Below, piece by piece: positions 35,773 through 44,819 of a stretch of 64,000 nucleotides of DNA. Made by a program: the position numbers and the translations under genes. Every line of letters begins with the position of its first letter. The stretch's first letter is position 1. The notes under the pieces are model-generated. The model had not been told where the DNA came from. It was given only the letters and a program-made list of their open reading frames with translations, and did not search any database. The stretch spans positions 1 to 64,000 of the forward strand of contig JACPOB010000200.1 of NCBI GenBank assembly GCA_016185145.1. The letters run 5' to 3'. Origin of the DNA: Rhodospirillales bacterium. Its GTDB lineage: Bacteria > Pseudomonadota > Alphaproteobacteria > Reyranellales > Reyranellaceae.

Positions 35773-37752
35773 ATGACCAGAACGGGTTTGACGTCCGCGG
35801 TGCTGTTCACGCTTGTTGCGCTATCGTTCCCGTCCTGCGGCTTCGCAGACGAGCTTGCCGGCGCCGTGCGGCTCGGCGGACAGGCCGTATCCGGAGCAAA
35901 GGTGACGCTTTGGCGAACAGCCGGCAAGGCCGCGCCTTCGGTGCTCGCTGAGACATCGGCAGATGAGCGCGGCGCATTCAAGCTGACGTTCCCCAGCGGC
36001 CAGCCCGGCAGCGTCCTTTACCTGACGACCAGGTCGGGCCAGGGAAATGCTGTCGCCTTGCTGTCGGTCCTTGGCGAGAAAGCGCCGTCCGATGCTGTTA
36101 TCAACGAGCTCACGACGGTCGCGTCGGTCTTCACCAATGCGCGGTTCATCAATGGCACCGCGATCAGCGGCAACGAAGTGGGCCTGCGTATTGCGGCGGG
36201 CAATGTCCCGAATCTCGTCGATCCGTCGACTGGCACCTGGGGTAAGGTGCTGCTCGATCCGCTCAACAGTTCCCAGACGACGACGCTCGCCAAACTGAAC
36301 ACCCTGGGAAATCTCGTGACCGCGTTCGCGACGTCGTCGGACGACACGTGGCGAGCCGACTTCCTGAAAGCGGCCACCGCATCGGGTGTGTCGGCACCGA
36401 CAGACTCGCTGGAAGCAATGGCCGGCATTGCGCGCCGTCCCTGGGCCAATGCGGCAACGCTTTTCGCCTTGTTCGAGAAGGCGTATCCGCCGCCGAAGCC
36501 CGGCGCGCGACGCCCGGCGCCCGTTCTGCCTTACCTGTTCAATGCGCCGTCGGATTTTGCGCTGTCGCTCTGGTTCGATGGCGGCGGCACGCTCGCGGCG
36601 GGAAAGATTTCCATCGACGCAAACGGCAACGTATGGACTGGCGTCAATTGGATGCCCGGCTCGCAATCCGGCGTCGCCGCTAACATCGGCGGCGGCACCG
36701 CAAAGTACGCGCCCAACGGAAACGCGCTATCGCCACCCATCACGGGTTTCACCGGCATGGGCCTCGACGGCGTGGGCTGGGGCACCGGCGTGTCGCTCGA
36801 CAGGGTCTGGATCGGCGGTCTCAATGGCACGATCCTGCTGATGGACCTCGATGGAAAACCCGTCGGCAAGGAAAGCGATTTCCCCATGGCCGGCAAGCTT
36901 GGTGGCGTCATGGGAAGCGGCATCGCGGAGAATGGCGATGTGTGGATGGCCGACGGTACCCGCAACCACTTGCTGCTTTTCCCGGGTGGTCGAGTCAGGG
37001 ACGGACGGATCGTCGAAGTGCCGGGCCTGAAATCGCCTTTCGGCGTCGCGATCGACGAGCAGAACCGGGTGTGGGTCAGCAATGCGCAGTCCAACACCGT
37101 GGTCCGGTTTCCTGCCGACGATCCGTCGAAGGCCGAGTCCTTCACCGTCGGCATCAGCCCCCGCGGCATAGCGCTCGATTCCAAGGGCAATCTCTGGGTC
37201 GCGAGCAACATGTCACCCGACTTTCCACCGCCGGTGATTCCCGACGGAGTCTCCATCATGGAACAGTTCGAGATCGCCCTTAAGCACATGCTGACGGTGC
37301 TGGAAAAGAACCCAACGATGAGGACCGGCGTCCTCAACATGATCACCCCTCGAGGCACCCAGCCCGCGCCGAAGGGATTTGACGGCGACAAAGGCGTGTA
37401 TGTGGCGTGGGGCGTGTCGATCGACGGCGACGACAACGTCTGGTTCGGCAATTTCTGGGGCCGCGGCGTAGGCCTGATGGCCGGCGCCGATCCGAAAGCG
37501 CAAGTCGGCGCGAAAACTGGAGACCTCATCCATATGTTCCAAAGCGGCGCCATCCAGATGGTCACCGATATCGGCATCGACCCCGCTGGCGACGTCTGGG
37601 TCGCGAACAACTGGAACGTCATCGAAGCCGTGGTCGCCAAGCGTCCGCCTGGGCCCATATCGACCAAGGGCGGCGGGCAAGGCGTCGTCGCCATTTACGG
37701 AGTCGCCGCGCCTGTGAAGACACCACTGATCGGGCAGGTGCGCGAGCCTTGA
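35773..37752 (+). CDS. Exported NHL-repeat/beta-propeller protein
   Basis: A 659-residue protein. The ATG at 35773 follows GGGGG and opens a signal peptide (residues 1-26, VLFTLVALSFPSCGFA-DE). Residues 27-75 look like a carboxypeptidase-regulatory-like beta sandwich (AVSGAKVTLWRTAGKAAPSV). Residues about 260-640 form a six-bladed propeller with NHL/SMP-30-like strands: ISIDANGNVWTGVNW, GIAENGDVWMADGTRNHLLL, GVAIDEQNRVWVSNAQSNTV, GIALDSKGNLWVASN, GVSIDGDDNVWFGNFWGRGV and DIGIDPAGDVWVANNWN. Such proteins act as periplasmic lactonase-like or scaffold proteins; no catalytic centre can be named. It stands alone. Confidence 0.75.
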   Translation: MTRTGLTSAVLFTLVALSFPSCGFADELAGAVRLGGQAVSGAKVTLWRTAGKAAPSVLAETSADERGAFKLTFPSGQPGSVLYLTTRSGQGNAVALLSVLGEKAPSDAVINELTTVASVFTNARFINGTAISGNEVGLRIAAGNVPNLVDPSTGTWGKVLLDPLNSSQTTTLAKLNTLGNLVTAFATSSDDTWRADFLKAATASGVSAPTDSLEAMAGIARRPWANAATLFALFEKAYPPPKPGARRPAPVLPYLFNAPSDFALSLWFDGGGTLAAGKISIDANGNVWTGVNWMPGSQSGVAANIGGGTAKYAPNGNALSPPITGFTGMGLDGVGWGTGVSLDRVWIGGLNGTILLMDLDGKPVGKESDFPMAGKLGGVMGSGIAENGDVWMADGTRNHLLLFPGGRVRDGRIVEVPGLKSPFGVAIDEQNRVWVSNAQSNTVVRFPADDPSKAESFTVGISPRGIALDSKGNLWVASNMSPDFPPPVIPDGVSIMEQFEIALKHMLTVLEKNPTMRTGVLNMITPRGTQPAPKGFDGDKGVYVAWGVSIDGDDNVWFGNFWGRGVGLMAGADPKAQVGAKTGDLIHMFQSGAIQMVTDIGIDPAGDVWVANNWNVIEAVVAKRPPGPISTKGGGQGVVAIYGVAAPVKTPLIGQVREP

Positions 37753-37954
37753 GGTGAGCCCTGATGATGCCTCGGCGCGCGGGGCGTTGGTGACAGCCTG
37801 CTCTTCGCCGCGTCGAGCCGCCGTGTCGGCGACACGGGCTCCCGGCGCGTTGCCGCCCTCCAGGGGCAAACCTGCCCTGCGACTCGGACAGCCGTCCGGC
37901 GATGCCGGCCTGGATGCGCGCTCGTGAATTGGCTCTCGTGAGAGGGAGGCGGCG

Positions 37955-39556
37955 ATGGACGACATCCTGATCAGGGGCGGCCAGGTGATCGACGGCACCG
38001 GCGCGCCGGCCCGCGTGGCCGATGTGGCGATCCGCGCCGGCCGCATCGTCGCCATCGAGGCGGACCGGGCGGACAGCGCCGATCGCGTCATCGACGCCCA
38101 CGGCTCAGTTGTGGCCCCGGGCTTCATCGACATCCATACCCATTCCGACTTCACCCTGCCGCTCAACCCGAAGGCGGAGTGCAAGATCCGCCAGGGGGTG
38201 ACGACCGAGGTCGTCGGCAATTGCGGCTTTTCCGTCGCGCCGGCGCTGCCCGGGAAGGTCGACGCGCTACGCGAGTACCTGTCGGGCAGCGCCCCCTGGC
38301 TGACCTTCGAGGAAACCGACTTTGCTCGCTACATGGAGAGCTGGCCCGACATCGCGGTGAACACCGTGATGCAGGTCGGCCACAACACGCTTCGCCTGAT
38401 GGCGATGGGCATGGAAAACCGCGCCCCGCGCGAGGCTGAGCTGCGCCACATGCAGGACATGCTGGCGGAGGGGCTGGAGGCCGGCGCGCTCGGCCTGTCG
38501 TCCGGCCTGTTCACGGCGCCGGGCAGCTTCAGCGAGCGCGACGAGCTGCGCGCCCTCGGGCGCGTGCTGAAAGCCCACGGTGCCCGCTACTCCTCCCACA
38601 TCCGCGACGAATCGCATGGCGTGCACGAGGCCGTCGCCGAGGCGATCGACATCGGCGAGCACTGCGGCGTCCATGTGCAGATCGCCCACATGAAGCTTAG
38701 CGGGACCGACAGCTGGGGCCAGGCCGATCGCCAGCTCGCAGCGATCGACGCCGCCCGCGGCCGAGGCGTCGACGAGCACGGCGACCAGTATCCCTATGAC
38801 TGGGCCACCAACCCGCTGCGCTTCCTGCTGCCGACCTGGCTTCATGAAGGCGGCATTTCGGCGACCCTGGAACGCCTCGCCGATCCCTATGTCCGCTCGC
38901 GCATCCGGCAGAAGATCGCCGAGGTCGGGTTCAACAACTTCGGCCAGATCGACTCCTGGGCCGACATCCGCATCGCCATCTCGCCCCATGGCGCCGCCGA
39001 GCCCGGCCGGACCATCGAGGAGATCGCGCGCGAGCGGCGCTGCGATCCGCTCGACGCGGTCTGCGACGTCATCATCGCCGACAAGGGCGCGACCCGCATC
39101 GTGGTGCGGTCGATGTCGGAAGCCGACGTGCGCGCCATCGCCGCCGACCCGTCCGCCTTGGTCGGCTCCGACGGGCCCTGCGTGGCGCCCTATGGCGTCA
39201 CCGGCCAGGGCAAGCCGCATCCGCGTCTCTACGGCACGTTCCCGCGGCTCATCGGACACTATGCCCGCGATCTCGGCCTGCTCACCTTGCCCCAGGCGAT
39301 CGCCAAGATGACCGGCGGCGCCGCGGCGGCGCTCGGCCTCGCGGACCGCGGCCTCCTGCGCGAAGGCCAGGCGGCCGACGTGGTCCTGTTCGACCCGGCG
39401 ACGATCATCGATCGGTCGACCTATGACGACCCGCACCAGTATCCGGCGGGCATCGGGACGGTGATCGTCAATGGCACGATCGCGATCGACGGTGGCGAGC
39501 ACACCGGCGCCCTGCCGGGCCGGCTGCTCAGGCGGCGGGGAACGGTGCTGGCGTGA
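37955..39556 (+). CDS. N-acyl-D-amino-acid deacylase (D-aminoacylase), amidohydrolase family
   Basis: A 533-residue cytoplasmic amidohydrolase. GGGAGG lies 6 nt before the ATG. It keeps the amidohydrolase metal site: PGFIDIHTHSDFTL (HxH, about 58), CGFSVAP (the bridging Cys at about 90, typical of D-aminoacylases), SSHIRDESHGVHEAV (His at about 212), QIAHMKLSG (His at about 243) and VGSDGPCVAP (Asp at about 405). It removes acyl groups from N-acyl-D-amino acids, or cleaves related dihydropyrimidine-like amides. Part of its leader and first codons is duplicated at 35468-35543. Confidence 0.88.
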   Translation: MDDILIRGGQVIDGTGAPARVADVAIRAGRIVAIEADRADSADRVIDAHGSVVAPGFIDIHTHSDFTLPLNPKAECKIRQGVTTEVVGNCGFSVAPALPGKVDALREYLSGSAPWLTFEETDFARYMESWPDIAVNTVMQVGHNTLRLMAMGMENRAPREAELRHMQDMLAEGLEAGALGLSSGLFTAPGSFSERDELRALGRVLKAHGARYSSHIRDESHGVHEAVAEAIDIGEHCGVHVQIAHMKLSGTDSWGQADRQLAAIDAARGRGVDEHGDQYPYDWATNPLRFLLPTWLHEGGISATLERLADPYVRSRIRQKIAEVGFNNFGQIDSWADIRIAISPHGAAEPGRTIEEIARERRCDPLDAVCDVIIADKGATRIVVRSMSEADVRAIAADPSALVGSDGPCVAPYGVTGQGKPHPRLYGTFPRLIGHYARDLGLLTLPQAIAKMTGGAAAALGLADRGLLREGQAADVVLFDPATIIDRSTYDDPHQYPAGIGTVIVNGTIAIDGGEHTGALPGRLLRRRGTVLA

Positions 39557-39657
39557 GCCGACTAGCCGTGGGCTTTGTCACTAACGGCCCTCCGGACTGC
39601 TACGGCGCAATTTGAAAGTGCGTTCGCCTCCGTCGTTCTGCGCAATCTTGCGCGACG

Positions 39658-40023
39658 ATGGAAAATCGCCGTGGTGAGAAGCGAGCGATTTCAATAGTTG
39701 ATGGCGGGCCGCGTCGGATGAAGATGAGAACTACGTTTACGCCGTCGCATTCTAATCTATCCCAGGAGAGGACAAGCGTTCGCTTGGGGCACTGCGGAGC
39801 GTGGTGGCCCGCCGCAAAGCGGCGCCTCGGCAAGGCGCTCGATACAGAGAACATGATCCGCGCCCTGATCCAGCCGTTCGGCCTCAAGGTTGGGCAGGTT
39901 TCGTTGGGCAAGTTGGAGCCCACGTGCGGAGAGCGCATTGCCAGCTTGGCGCACCTAGAAGCGATTCTCAAGCCGTTGTTGGTGGCGCGGACGACAATGT
40001 GGCTGCGGTTCATCCGGCTGTAG
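39658..40023 (+). pseudogene. IS110-family transposase remnant
   Basis: A 121-codon frame. Its last 60 residues (IRALIQPFGLKVGQVSLGKL, then HLEAILKPLLVARTTMW) resemble the middle of IS110-family DEDD transposases, where the RNase-H-like part runs into the helical linker before the Ser domain. The N-terminal 55 residues do not fit the family, and neither the DEDD residues nor the C-terminal domain is present. A decayed fragment is the simplest reading, but the match is weak. Confidence 0.4.
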
Positions 40024-40052
40024 CGGAGGAGCACCTAGACGCCCTTTTCCTC

Positions 40053-40089
40053 ACTACGTAAAGGTCGTAAAGGTCCTAGGTTACGTAGT
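40053..40089. promoter_or_regulatory. 9-bp dyad ACTACGTAA/TTACGTAGT
   Basis: Perfect 9-bp arms separated by 19 nt that hold a direct repeat (AAAGGTCGTAAAGGTCCTAGG, two AAAGGTC copies). It lies 85 nt before a small open frame and 30 nt after the IS110-like fragment. It could be an operator, an element end or a hairpin; the sequence does not decide. Confidence 0.4.
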
Positions 40090-40173
40090 AGATTGCGCTT
40101 TCCAGGCTTGGCGATCTTGCGGAACCATCCGATCGATTGGGCCACACAGGTCGCATTCCAAAAGGGGGAGCAT

Positions 40174-40359
40174 ATGTCACTCAATGTCCTGATCGAACAG
40201 GAAAAGACGACGCTTTCGGAGCTGGCGCGCATCACGACCCCCGAACAGATTGCGAAGATAAAGGGGGGGCGGTCGTATCTGTACCGAAATATTGAATACC
40301 CTGGGCGATTACATCAGGCCTGGGGTCACAACCGTTCCGGTCAATTGTCGAATGAGTAG
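40174..40359 (+). CDS. Small hypothetical protein
   Basis: A 61-residue protein I do not recognise. A strong purine run AAAGGGGGAG ends 3 nt before the ATG, and the N-terminal half (VLIEQEKTTLSELARITTPE) is a regular amphipathic helix, which speaks for translation. The C-terminal half (YLYRNIEYPGRLHQAWGHNR) has unusual composition and may come from a frame disturbed by decay. No partner genes. Confidence 0.35.
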   Translation: MSLNVLIEQEKTTLSELARITTPEQIAKIKGGRSYLYRNIEYPGRLHQAWGHNRSGQLSNE

Positions 40360-40826
40360 GTTTTGATCGTCGAGTGCCGCGATCCAAAGTTGTGCCTGAG
40401 CGGTCGCAGGGGCGCGAGGCAAAGTCGGAAAGTTCTAATTTGCCGTCGGCGCCGAGCGGGGAATCACGGCGAACGATCTCTGCTTCAAAGATCGGCTTGA
40501 TCGAACAACCTTCGAGAAGCGTTCGCACGGCACCCTGCCATTGTGATAGGCGTGCTGCACGGCCAAATTCGCCGCGCTGAGATGGTCTTGAAGCACATCG
40601 CGGTGCGCGGCTCGATCCTCCGCGCTCGCCAAGATCTGGAAGAAGAGGCGCCGGAATGGCGGGCGATGGTGCGTTCGCCACGCACCTCTCCTTGGACAAG
40701 CTCGACGCGATCCAATGCGATCTTCTGTGTGGAACAAGGCGGCATCGACGGCCATACCGTCCTTCAACTAAAGCTGAACCTAATCGGAAAATCGTCATCT
40801 ACGCGCCAGATGCAAGGAGGCTCCAC
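40360..40826. other. Region without recognised gene
   Basis: About 470 nt before oleate hydratase. Open frames exist on both strands (for instance a minus-strand frame with LASAEDRAAHRDVLQDHLSA), but none matches a family I know and none has a good start. It may be eroded mobile-element or gene sequence. Confidence 0.35.
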
Positions 40827-42464
40827 ATGACGCTTGGTTCCCATCCGCCTGCCCAGGTGGAGCAACTTGCGAGCAAGCCTGATCGTGGAGCAATCAAGGC
40901 TTACCTGGTTGGGGGCGGCATCGCCTCTCTGGCGGCTGCCGCCTTTCTGATCCGCGATGGTCACATTGCCGGCCACAATCTCACGATTTTCGAAGAGTTC
41001 GGCCGGCTGGGTGGCAGCCTCGATGGTTCAGGATCACCCGAGCAGGGCTATGTCGTCCGCGGCGGGCGCATGCTCGAAGGCAAGTATCAGTGCACCTACG
41101 ATCTGTTCTCGTCGATCCCGACGCTCGACAAGAAACAGACAGTGACACAAGAAATCCTGCAGTGGAACGAGGTCATCAAGACGGGCTCGAAGGCTCGCTT
41201 GGTGCGTGGTGGCCAAAAGCTCGACGCGCCGGAATTCGGGCTCAGCGAACGCCATATCCTCAACCTGGAGCGCCTGGCGATCGAACCGGAAACGCTGCTC
41301 GGTCGAAGCAGCATTCAGGATCAGTTTGATCACTCGTTCTTCGAGACCAACTTCTGGATCATGTGGTGCACCACATTTGCCTTCCAGCCCTGGCACAGCG
41401 CTGTCGAATTCAAGCGCTACCTCGTCCGCTTCGTGCACATGGTTGATGGCTTTAATCAGCTCAAGGGAATCATGCGTACGGTATACAACCAGTATGACTC
41501 CCTGGTGCGGCCGCTGAAGGCCTGGCTCGACGAGCGCGGTGTTCGCTACGAGCTGAACGCCACCGTGACCGACTTGATTCTAAATCCAACTGGCGATGCC
41601 AGACGTGTCGAACGTATCGTCTACGAGCAGGATGGGCGATCCCGCGATGTAACGGTCGGCTCAGATGACCTCGTCCTGGTCACTCTGGGATCAATGACGG
41701 AGTCCTCGGCGCTCGGCACGAACGACAGGCCACCGGCGCTGAAGGGCAAACTTGATGGCAGTGCCTGGACGCTGTGGGAATTGATTGCGCGTAACCAGCC
41801 CGAGTTCGGTCGGCCATTCGTCTTCGCCGACCATATTGGAGAGTCCAAATGGGTCTCTTTCACCGCCACCTCACGCGACCCCAGTTTCTTTCGGTGGATG
41901 CGGGACTTTACCGGAAATGTCCCTGGCGAAGGCGGGCTCGCGACCTTTGCCGATTCCAAATGGTTGATGTCGATCGTGCTACCGCACCAGCCGCACTTCA
42001 TCGGCCAACCTGAAGACGTCTACGTGTTTTGGGGCTATGGGCTCTTCGTAGATCGGCCGGGCGACTTCGTCAGGAAACCCATGAGCGAATGCAATGGACG
42101 GGAGATCATGACCGAGCTTCTCGGTCAACTCCGGATCGACGCCGAGACTGCGCGGCGCGTTGTCGATGCGACAACGGTCATCCCCTGCATGATGCCGTTC
42201 ATCACCAGCCAGTTCCTGCGACGCGGGAAAGGCGACCGGCCCGACGTGGTCCCCGAGGGCTGGCACAATCTCGGCTTCGTGGGCCAGTTCGTCGAGCTGC
42301 CGGACGATGTGGTCTTCACGGTCGAGTATTCGATCCGCTCGGCGCAGGCTGCCGTATCGCGGCTGCTTGGCCTTAAGATGGAGCCGCCAGCCGTTTACAA
42401 GGGCCAGATGAGGCCGGGCGTGCTGTTCAAGGCCTTCAAGGCACTGCACGATCTTCACAGATAG
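40827..42464 (+). CDS. ohyA: Oleate hydratase
   Basis: A 545-residue FAD enzyme that adds water to the cis-9 double bond of unsaturated fatty acids to give 10-hydroxy acids. The start is fixed by AAGGAGG 6 nt before the ATG. The FAD motif AYLVGGGIASLAAAAFLIRD (about 24-43) is followed by EEFGRLGGSLDGSG, the conserved acid/Tyr stretch VVRGGRMLEGKYQCTYDLFS (about 77-96, with the Glu that activates water), the CTTFAFQPWHSAVEFKRYL block (about 185) and the C-terminal VFTVEYSIRSAQAAV. All hallmark residues are present. The enzyme is linked to detoxification of free unsaturated fatty acids and membrane stress. It is a single gene flanked by IS remnants, so horizontal gain is plausible. Confidence 0.92.
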   Translation: MTLGSHPPAQVEQLASKPDRGAIKAYLVGGGIASLAAAAFLIRDGHIAGHNLTIFEEFGRLGGSLDGSGSPEQGYVVRGGRMLEGKYQCTYDLFSSIPTLDKKQTVTQEILQWNEVIKTGSKARLVRGGQKLDAPEFGLSERHILNLERLAIEPETLLGRSSIQDQFDHSFFETNFWIMWCTTFAFQPWHSAVEFKRYLVRFVHMVDGFNQLKGIMRTVYNQYDSLVRPLKAWLDERGVRYELNATVTDLILNPTGDARRVERIVYEQDGRSRDVTVGSDDLVLVTLGSMTESSALGTNDRPPALKGKLDGSAWTLWELIARNQPEFGRPFVFADHIGESKWVSFTATSRDPSFFRWMRDFTGNVPGEGGLATFADSKWLMSIVLPHQPHFIGQPEDVYVFWGYGLFVDRPGDFVRKPMSECNGREIMTELLGQLRIDAETARRVVDATTVIPCMMPFITSQFLRRGKGDRPDVVPEGWHNLGFVGQFVELPDDVVFTVEYSIRSAQAAVSRLLGLKMEPPAVYKGQMRPGVLFKAFKALHDLHR

Positions 42465-42616
42465 AAAGGGCACGGTTGCGCAATTGAAAGCCCTGCTCGA
42501 TCGAGATGTAGGACGATGTCGGGTGCCCCACACCTCGTCGGGTGGATTGATGACAAGCCCACGCAGCAGGTCGGGTCGATTTGGTGGCCGGGCGCGGCCC
42601 GGTCGCGAGAGCAGCG

Positions 42617-42736
42617 ATGGTTGACCAGTTCTGCGAGAGCGATTGGCGGCAGCCGGCGTCCATCGTGCTCGACATCGAAGACACCTGCGACACCGTCCAC
42701 GGCCATCAGCAGCAGTTCATTGCGAGTTGCAGGTAA
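42617..42736 (+). pseudogene. IS1380-family transposase remnant
   Basis: Forty codons reading VDQFCESDWRQPASIVLDIE followed by DTCDTVHGHQQQF match the first catalytic-Asp block of IS1380 transposases, where D-I/L-D-D-T-x-D-x-x-H-G-H-Q-Q is a signature. The frame then stops, and the rest of the roughly 450-residue protein is missing. It is a short relic of an insertion next to oleate hydratase. Confidence 0.7.
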
Positions 42737-43074
42737 TCGTGCCGACCGGCTTGCGTAGCGTGGCTTGGGAATTCCGATCGCGATGGAGCTCGGCCGGCAG
42801 CTGCTCGAACAACCATGTAACGGTAGCGCACTGCCAGGTGCGACCGACGTCGACGTGAGCCCGGCAAATATCTTCGCGCGCGAAGCCGCGGCCCTCGGAT
42901 GATCAGGGGCGGCGATCCGACGATTGGCCACTATCTGCGGATTGCCGCAGCGTTCCATCGCCCGACGCTCTTTGTCCCGTGCGCCAGCCAGAATTGCCCA
43001 AAGTCGCCGCGGATCTGGAAGCTCGACCTCCCACTGTTGCCAATCGGCAACGACCGAGGCCGATTGATTTGGAT

Positions 43075-43088
43075 TTGATGTAGCTCAA
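43075..43088. promoter_or_regulatory. FNR/FixK-like box before ompA-like gene
   Basis: TTGATGTAGCTCAA, one mismatch from TTGAT-N4-ATCAA. Its centre is 79 nt upstream of the OmpA-like start codon. It is one of five such boxes in this island. Confidence 0.5.
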
Positions 43089-43160
43089 ACCGTGGCTGCG
43101 ACAGTCGCTGACATATTTTATAGGTAATCCTCCGTGAGTGCCCAACAGTGGAGACAAGCT

Positions 43161-44099
43161 ATGAAAAATGCTCTTGTGGGTGCTGCAGCATTGGTGGCGC
43201 TGCCGGTCATGACACAGGCGCAGTCACCATCGCCGGGCGTGTATCTCGGCGCAGAAGGTGGCGTGAACTGGCTGCTGAACACCACGATTGCCGGCTTCGG
43301 CGTGACGCCGCAGACCGGTTGGGTCGCGGGTGGCGTCATCGGCTACGACTTCGTGGGACCGCGTGTCGAGTTGGAAGGCGCCTATCGTCAGAACCAGACC
43401 AATGCCGGCCCGTTTGGCACGGCAGTGCGGAACCAGCTGGGCCAACTCGGCATCATGGCCAACTTGCTCTACGACTTCATGCCGGGGTCGGTAATCACGC
43501 CCTATATCGGCGCAGGTGCCGGCTTGGGTTTCGTCGACAGTAACTCGTCGCTGGGCAGCACGGTGTTCGCCTACCAGGGCACCATCGGCCTGGGCTGGAA
43601 TGTCGACACGAACTTCCGGGTCAACCTGGATGGCCGCTACTACGGAACGTCGAATCCGTGGGTGAACGGCTCGAGCTGGAGCAACAACAACTTCAGCATC
43701 ATGGTGGGCCTGCAGCTGAGGTTCGGCCAGGCTCCAGCGGCGCCGCCGCCTCCGCCGCCGGCCGTGTCGCCGCCGTCCTTCATGGTGTTCTTCGACTGGG
43801 ACAAGTCGAACCTGTCGGTCCAGGCGCTGAGCACGATCCAGCAGGCGGCCGACGCCTTCAAGCAGAAGGGTAGCGCCCGCATCACGGCGGCCGGCCATAC
43901 CGACACGTCGGGCCCGGAAGCCTACAACATGGCGCTGTCGCTCAGGCGTGCCAATGCCATCAAGGATACCCTGGTGCGCGACGGCGTGCCGGCGCAGGCG
44001 ATCACGGTCATCGGCATGGGCGAGAAGGGGCTGCTGGTGCCGACCGCCGACGGCGTGCGCGAGCCGCAGAACCGCCGCGTCGAGATCGTCATCCAGTGA
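43161..44099 (+). CDS. OmpA-family outer-membrane protein
   Basis: A 312-residue protein. GGAG lies 7 nt before the ATG; the signal peptide is residues 1-20 (ALVALPVMTQA-Q). Residues about 25-190 form an eight-stranded barrel (GVYLGAEGGVNWLLNTT, TPYIGAGAGLGFVDSN, FSIMVGLQLRFGQ). A proline hinge (APAAPPPPPPAVSPPS) leads to a C-terminal OmpA/peptidoglycan-binding domain with FFDWDKSNLSVQALSTIQQA, TAAGHTDTSGPEAYNMALSL (Asp and Arg for diaminopimelate binding, NxxLSxxRA) and RRVEIVI. It anchors the outer membrane to the wall. An FNR-like box lies upstream. Confidence 0.9.
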   Translation: MKNALVGAAALVALPVMTQAQSPSPGVYLGAEGGVNWLLNTTIAGFGVTPQTGWVAGGVIGYDFVGPRVELEGAYRQNQTNAGPFGTAVRNQLGQLGIMANLLYDFMPGSVITPYIGAGAGLGFVDSNSSLGSTVFAYQGTIGLGWNVDTNFRVNLDGRYYGTSNPWVNGSSWSNNNFSIMVGLQLRFGQAPAAPPPPPPAVSPPSFMVFFDWDKSNLSVQALSTIQQAADAFKQKGSARITAAGHTDTSGPEAYNMALSLRRANAIKDTLVRDGVPAQAITVIGMGEKGLLVPTADGVREPQNRRVEIVIQ

Positions 44100-44343
44100 C
44101 GTCATGCAATTGCAAGGCGGCCCGGCGGCGCCGTCTTTGGAATCTGGTCATAGGGTCCCCAAAGAACTGAACTGCGAACTGATATTGGGCAAACGCGCCG
44201 CGATTTTGGTCTATCTTGAGTTGGGAGAGCATAGACTTCAACCACGATCTCTGCGCGGCCGGCCATTTCTCGCTGAGGCAGGCATGCGCGCCCTCGCGGC
44301 GAGGTCGGAGGGTTCGTCGAGCCCGTCTAGTCGGGACGACGAC

Positions 44344-44550
44344 ATGATCCGCTACCAAGCGATCGAAACCTTGCTCAGCATGCCGGGAACGAGTCCTTGG
44401 GCGACCACGATCACCGTCAAGGACGGCGTAATCAAACTGGATGGGACCGTCGAGATAGAGAAGATGCGCGAGCCCTCTCGGATTGCCATCGAAGCCATTC
44501 CGGATGTCGTCGAAGTCAGGGGCCGCCGGGCGATCATACAGCCCTATTGA
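44344..44550 (+). CDS. Short BON-domain-like protein, possibly a remnant
   Basis: Sixty-eight codons. TTITVKDGVIKLDGTVEIEK and AIEAIPDVVEVRGRRAII match the beta-alpha-beta core of BON domains (phospholipid/periplasmic-binding repeat). The stand-alone length is short; in related islands a BON domain follows CBS domains in one protein, so this may be the tail of such a gene. No clear ribosome-binding site; the frame is open further upstream to about 43948 only because of GC bias. Confidence 0.45.
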   Translation: MIRYQAIETLLSMPGTSPWATTITVKDGVIKLDGTVEIEKMREPSRIAIEAIPDVVEVRGRRAIIQPY

Positions 44551-44750
44551 GCGTCTTCACGGATACGAGGGGGCGATGTGAGACGATCATGGCGCGGAAA
44601 GCATGCAAGTGAGGACCTTGGAGACACTCTTGGTTGCGTAGGTCCACTGCCAATGTCCGCTGCCCAGTCAAGAGAAGCTTCAAAGGCTTTGCGCTCCTTG
44701 TTGACCGCAAGGAAGCATAGGCCAATTCTTGCGAGGCTCGATCCGATCTA

Positions 44751-44764
44751 TTGATCCAAATCAA
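44751..44764. promoter_or_regulatory. Perfect FNR/FixK-type box (TTGAT-N4-ATCAA)
   Basis: TTGATCCAAATCAA is an exact match to the anaerobox consensus. Its centre is 63 nt before the 61-codon frame at 44820 that runs into transaldolase, a fair distance for a class II activator site with a short leader. Confidence 0.65.
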
Positions 44765-44819
44765 CGCCGGCCAGCCATTCTTGTTGCTTCCTTTGCGAGC
44801 CCGATAGGGGAGGCGCCAG

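Larger units (their letters stand above)
42465..43160. other. Intergenic region with IS remnant and FNR-like box
   Basis: About 700 nt between oleate hydratase and the OmpA-like gene. It contains the IS1380-like transposase remnant at 42617-42736 and an FNR/FixK-like box at 43075-43088. A 59-codon frame at 42899 has no recognisable product. Confidence 0.45.

Noticed and set aside
36531-38220. Minus-strand frames over the NHL-repeat and D-aminoacylase genes
   Set aside because: They have no start signal or domain and are antisense to well-supported genes.
44100-44343. N-terminal extension of the BON-like frame back to 43948
   Set aside because: That stretch overlaps the end of the OmpA-like gene in another frame and has Arg/Ser-rich chance composition.
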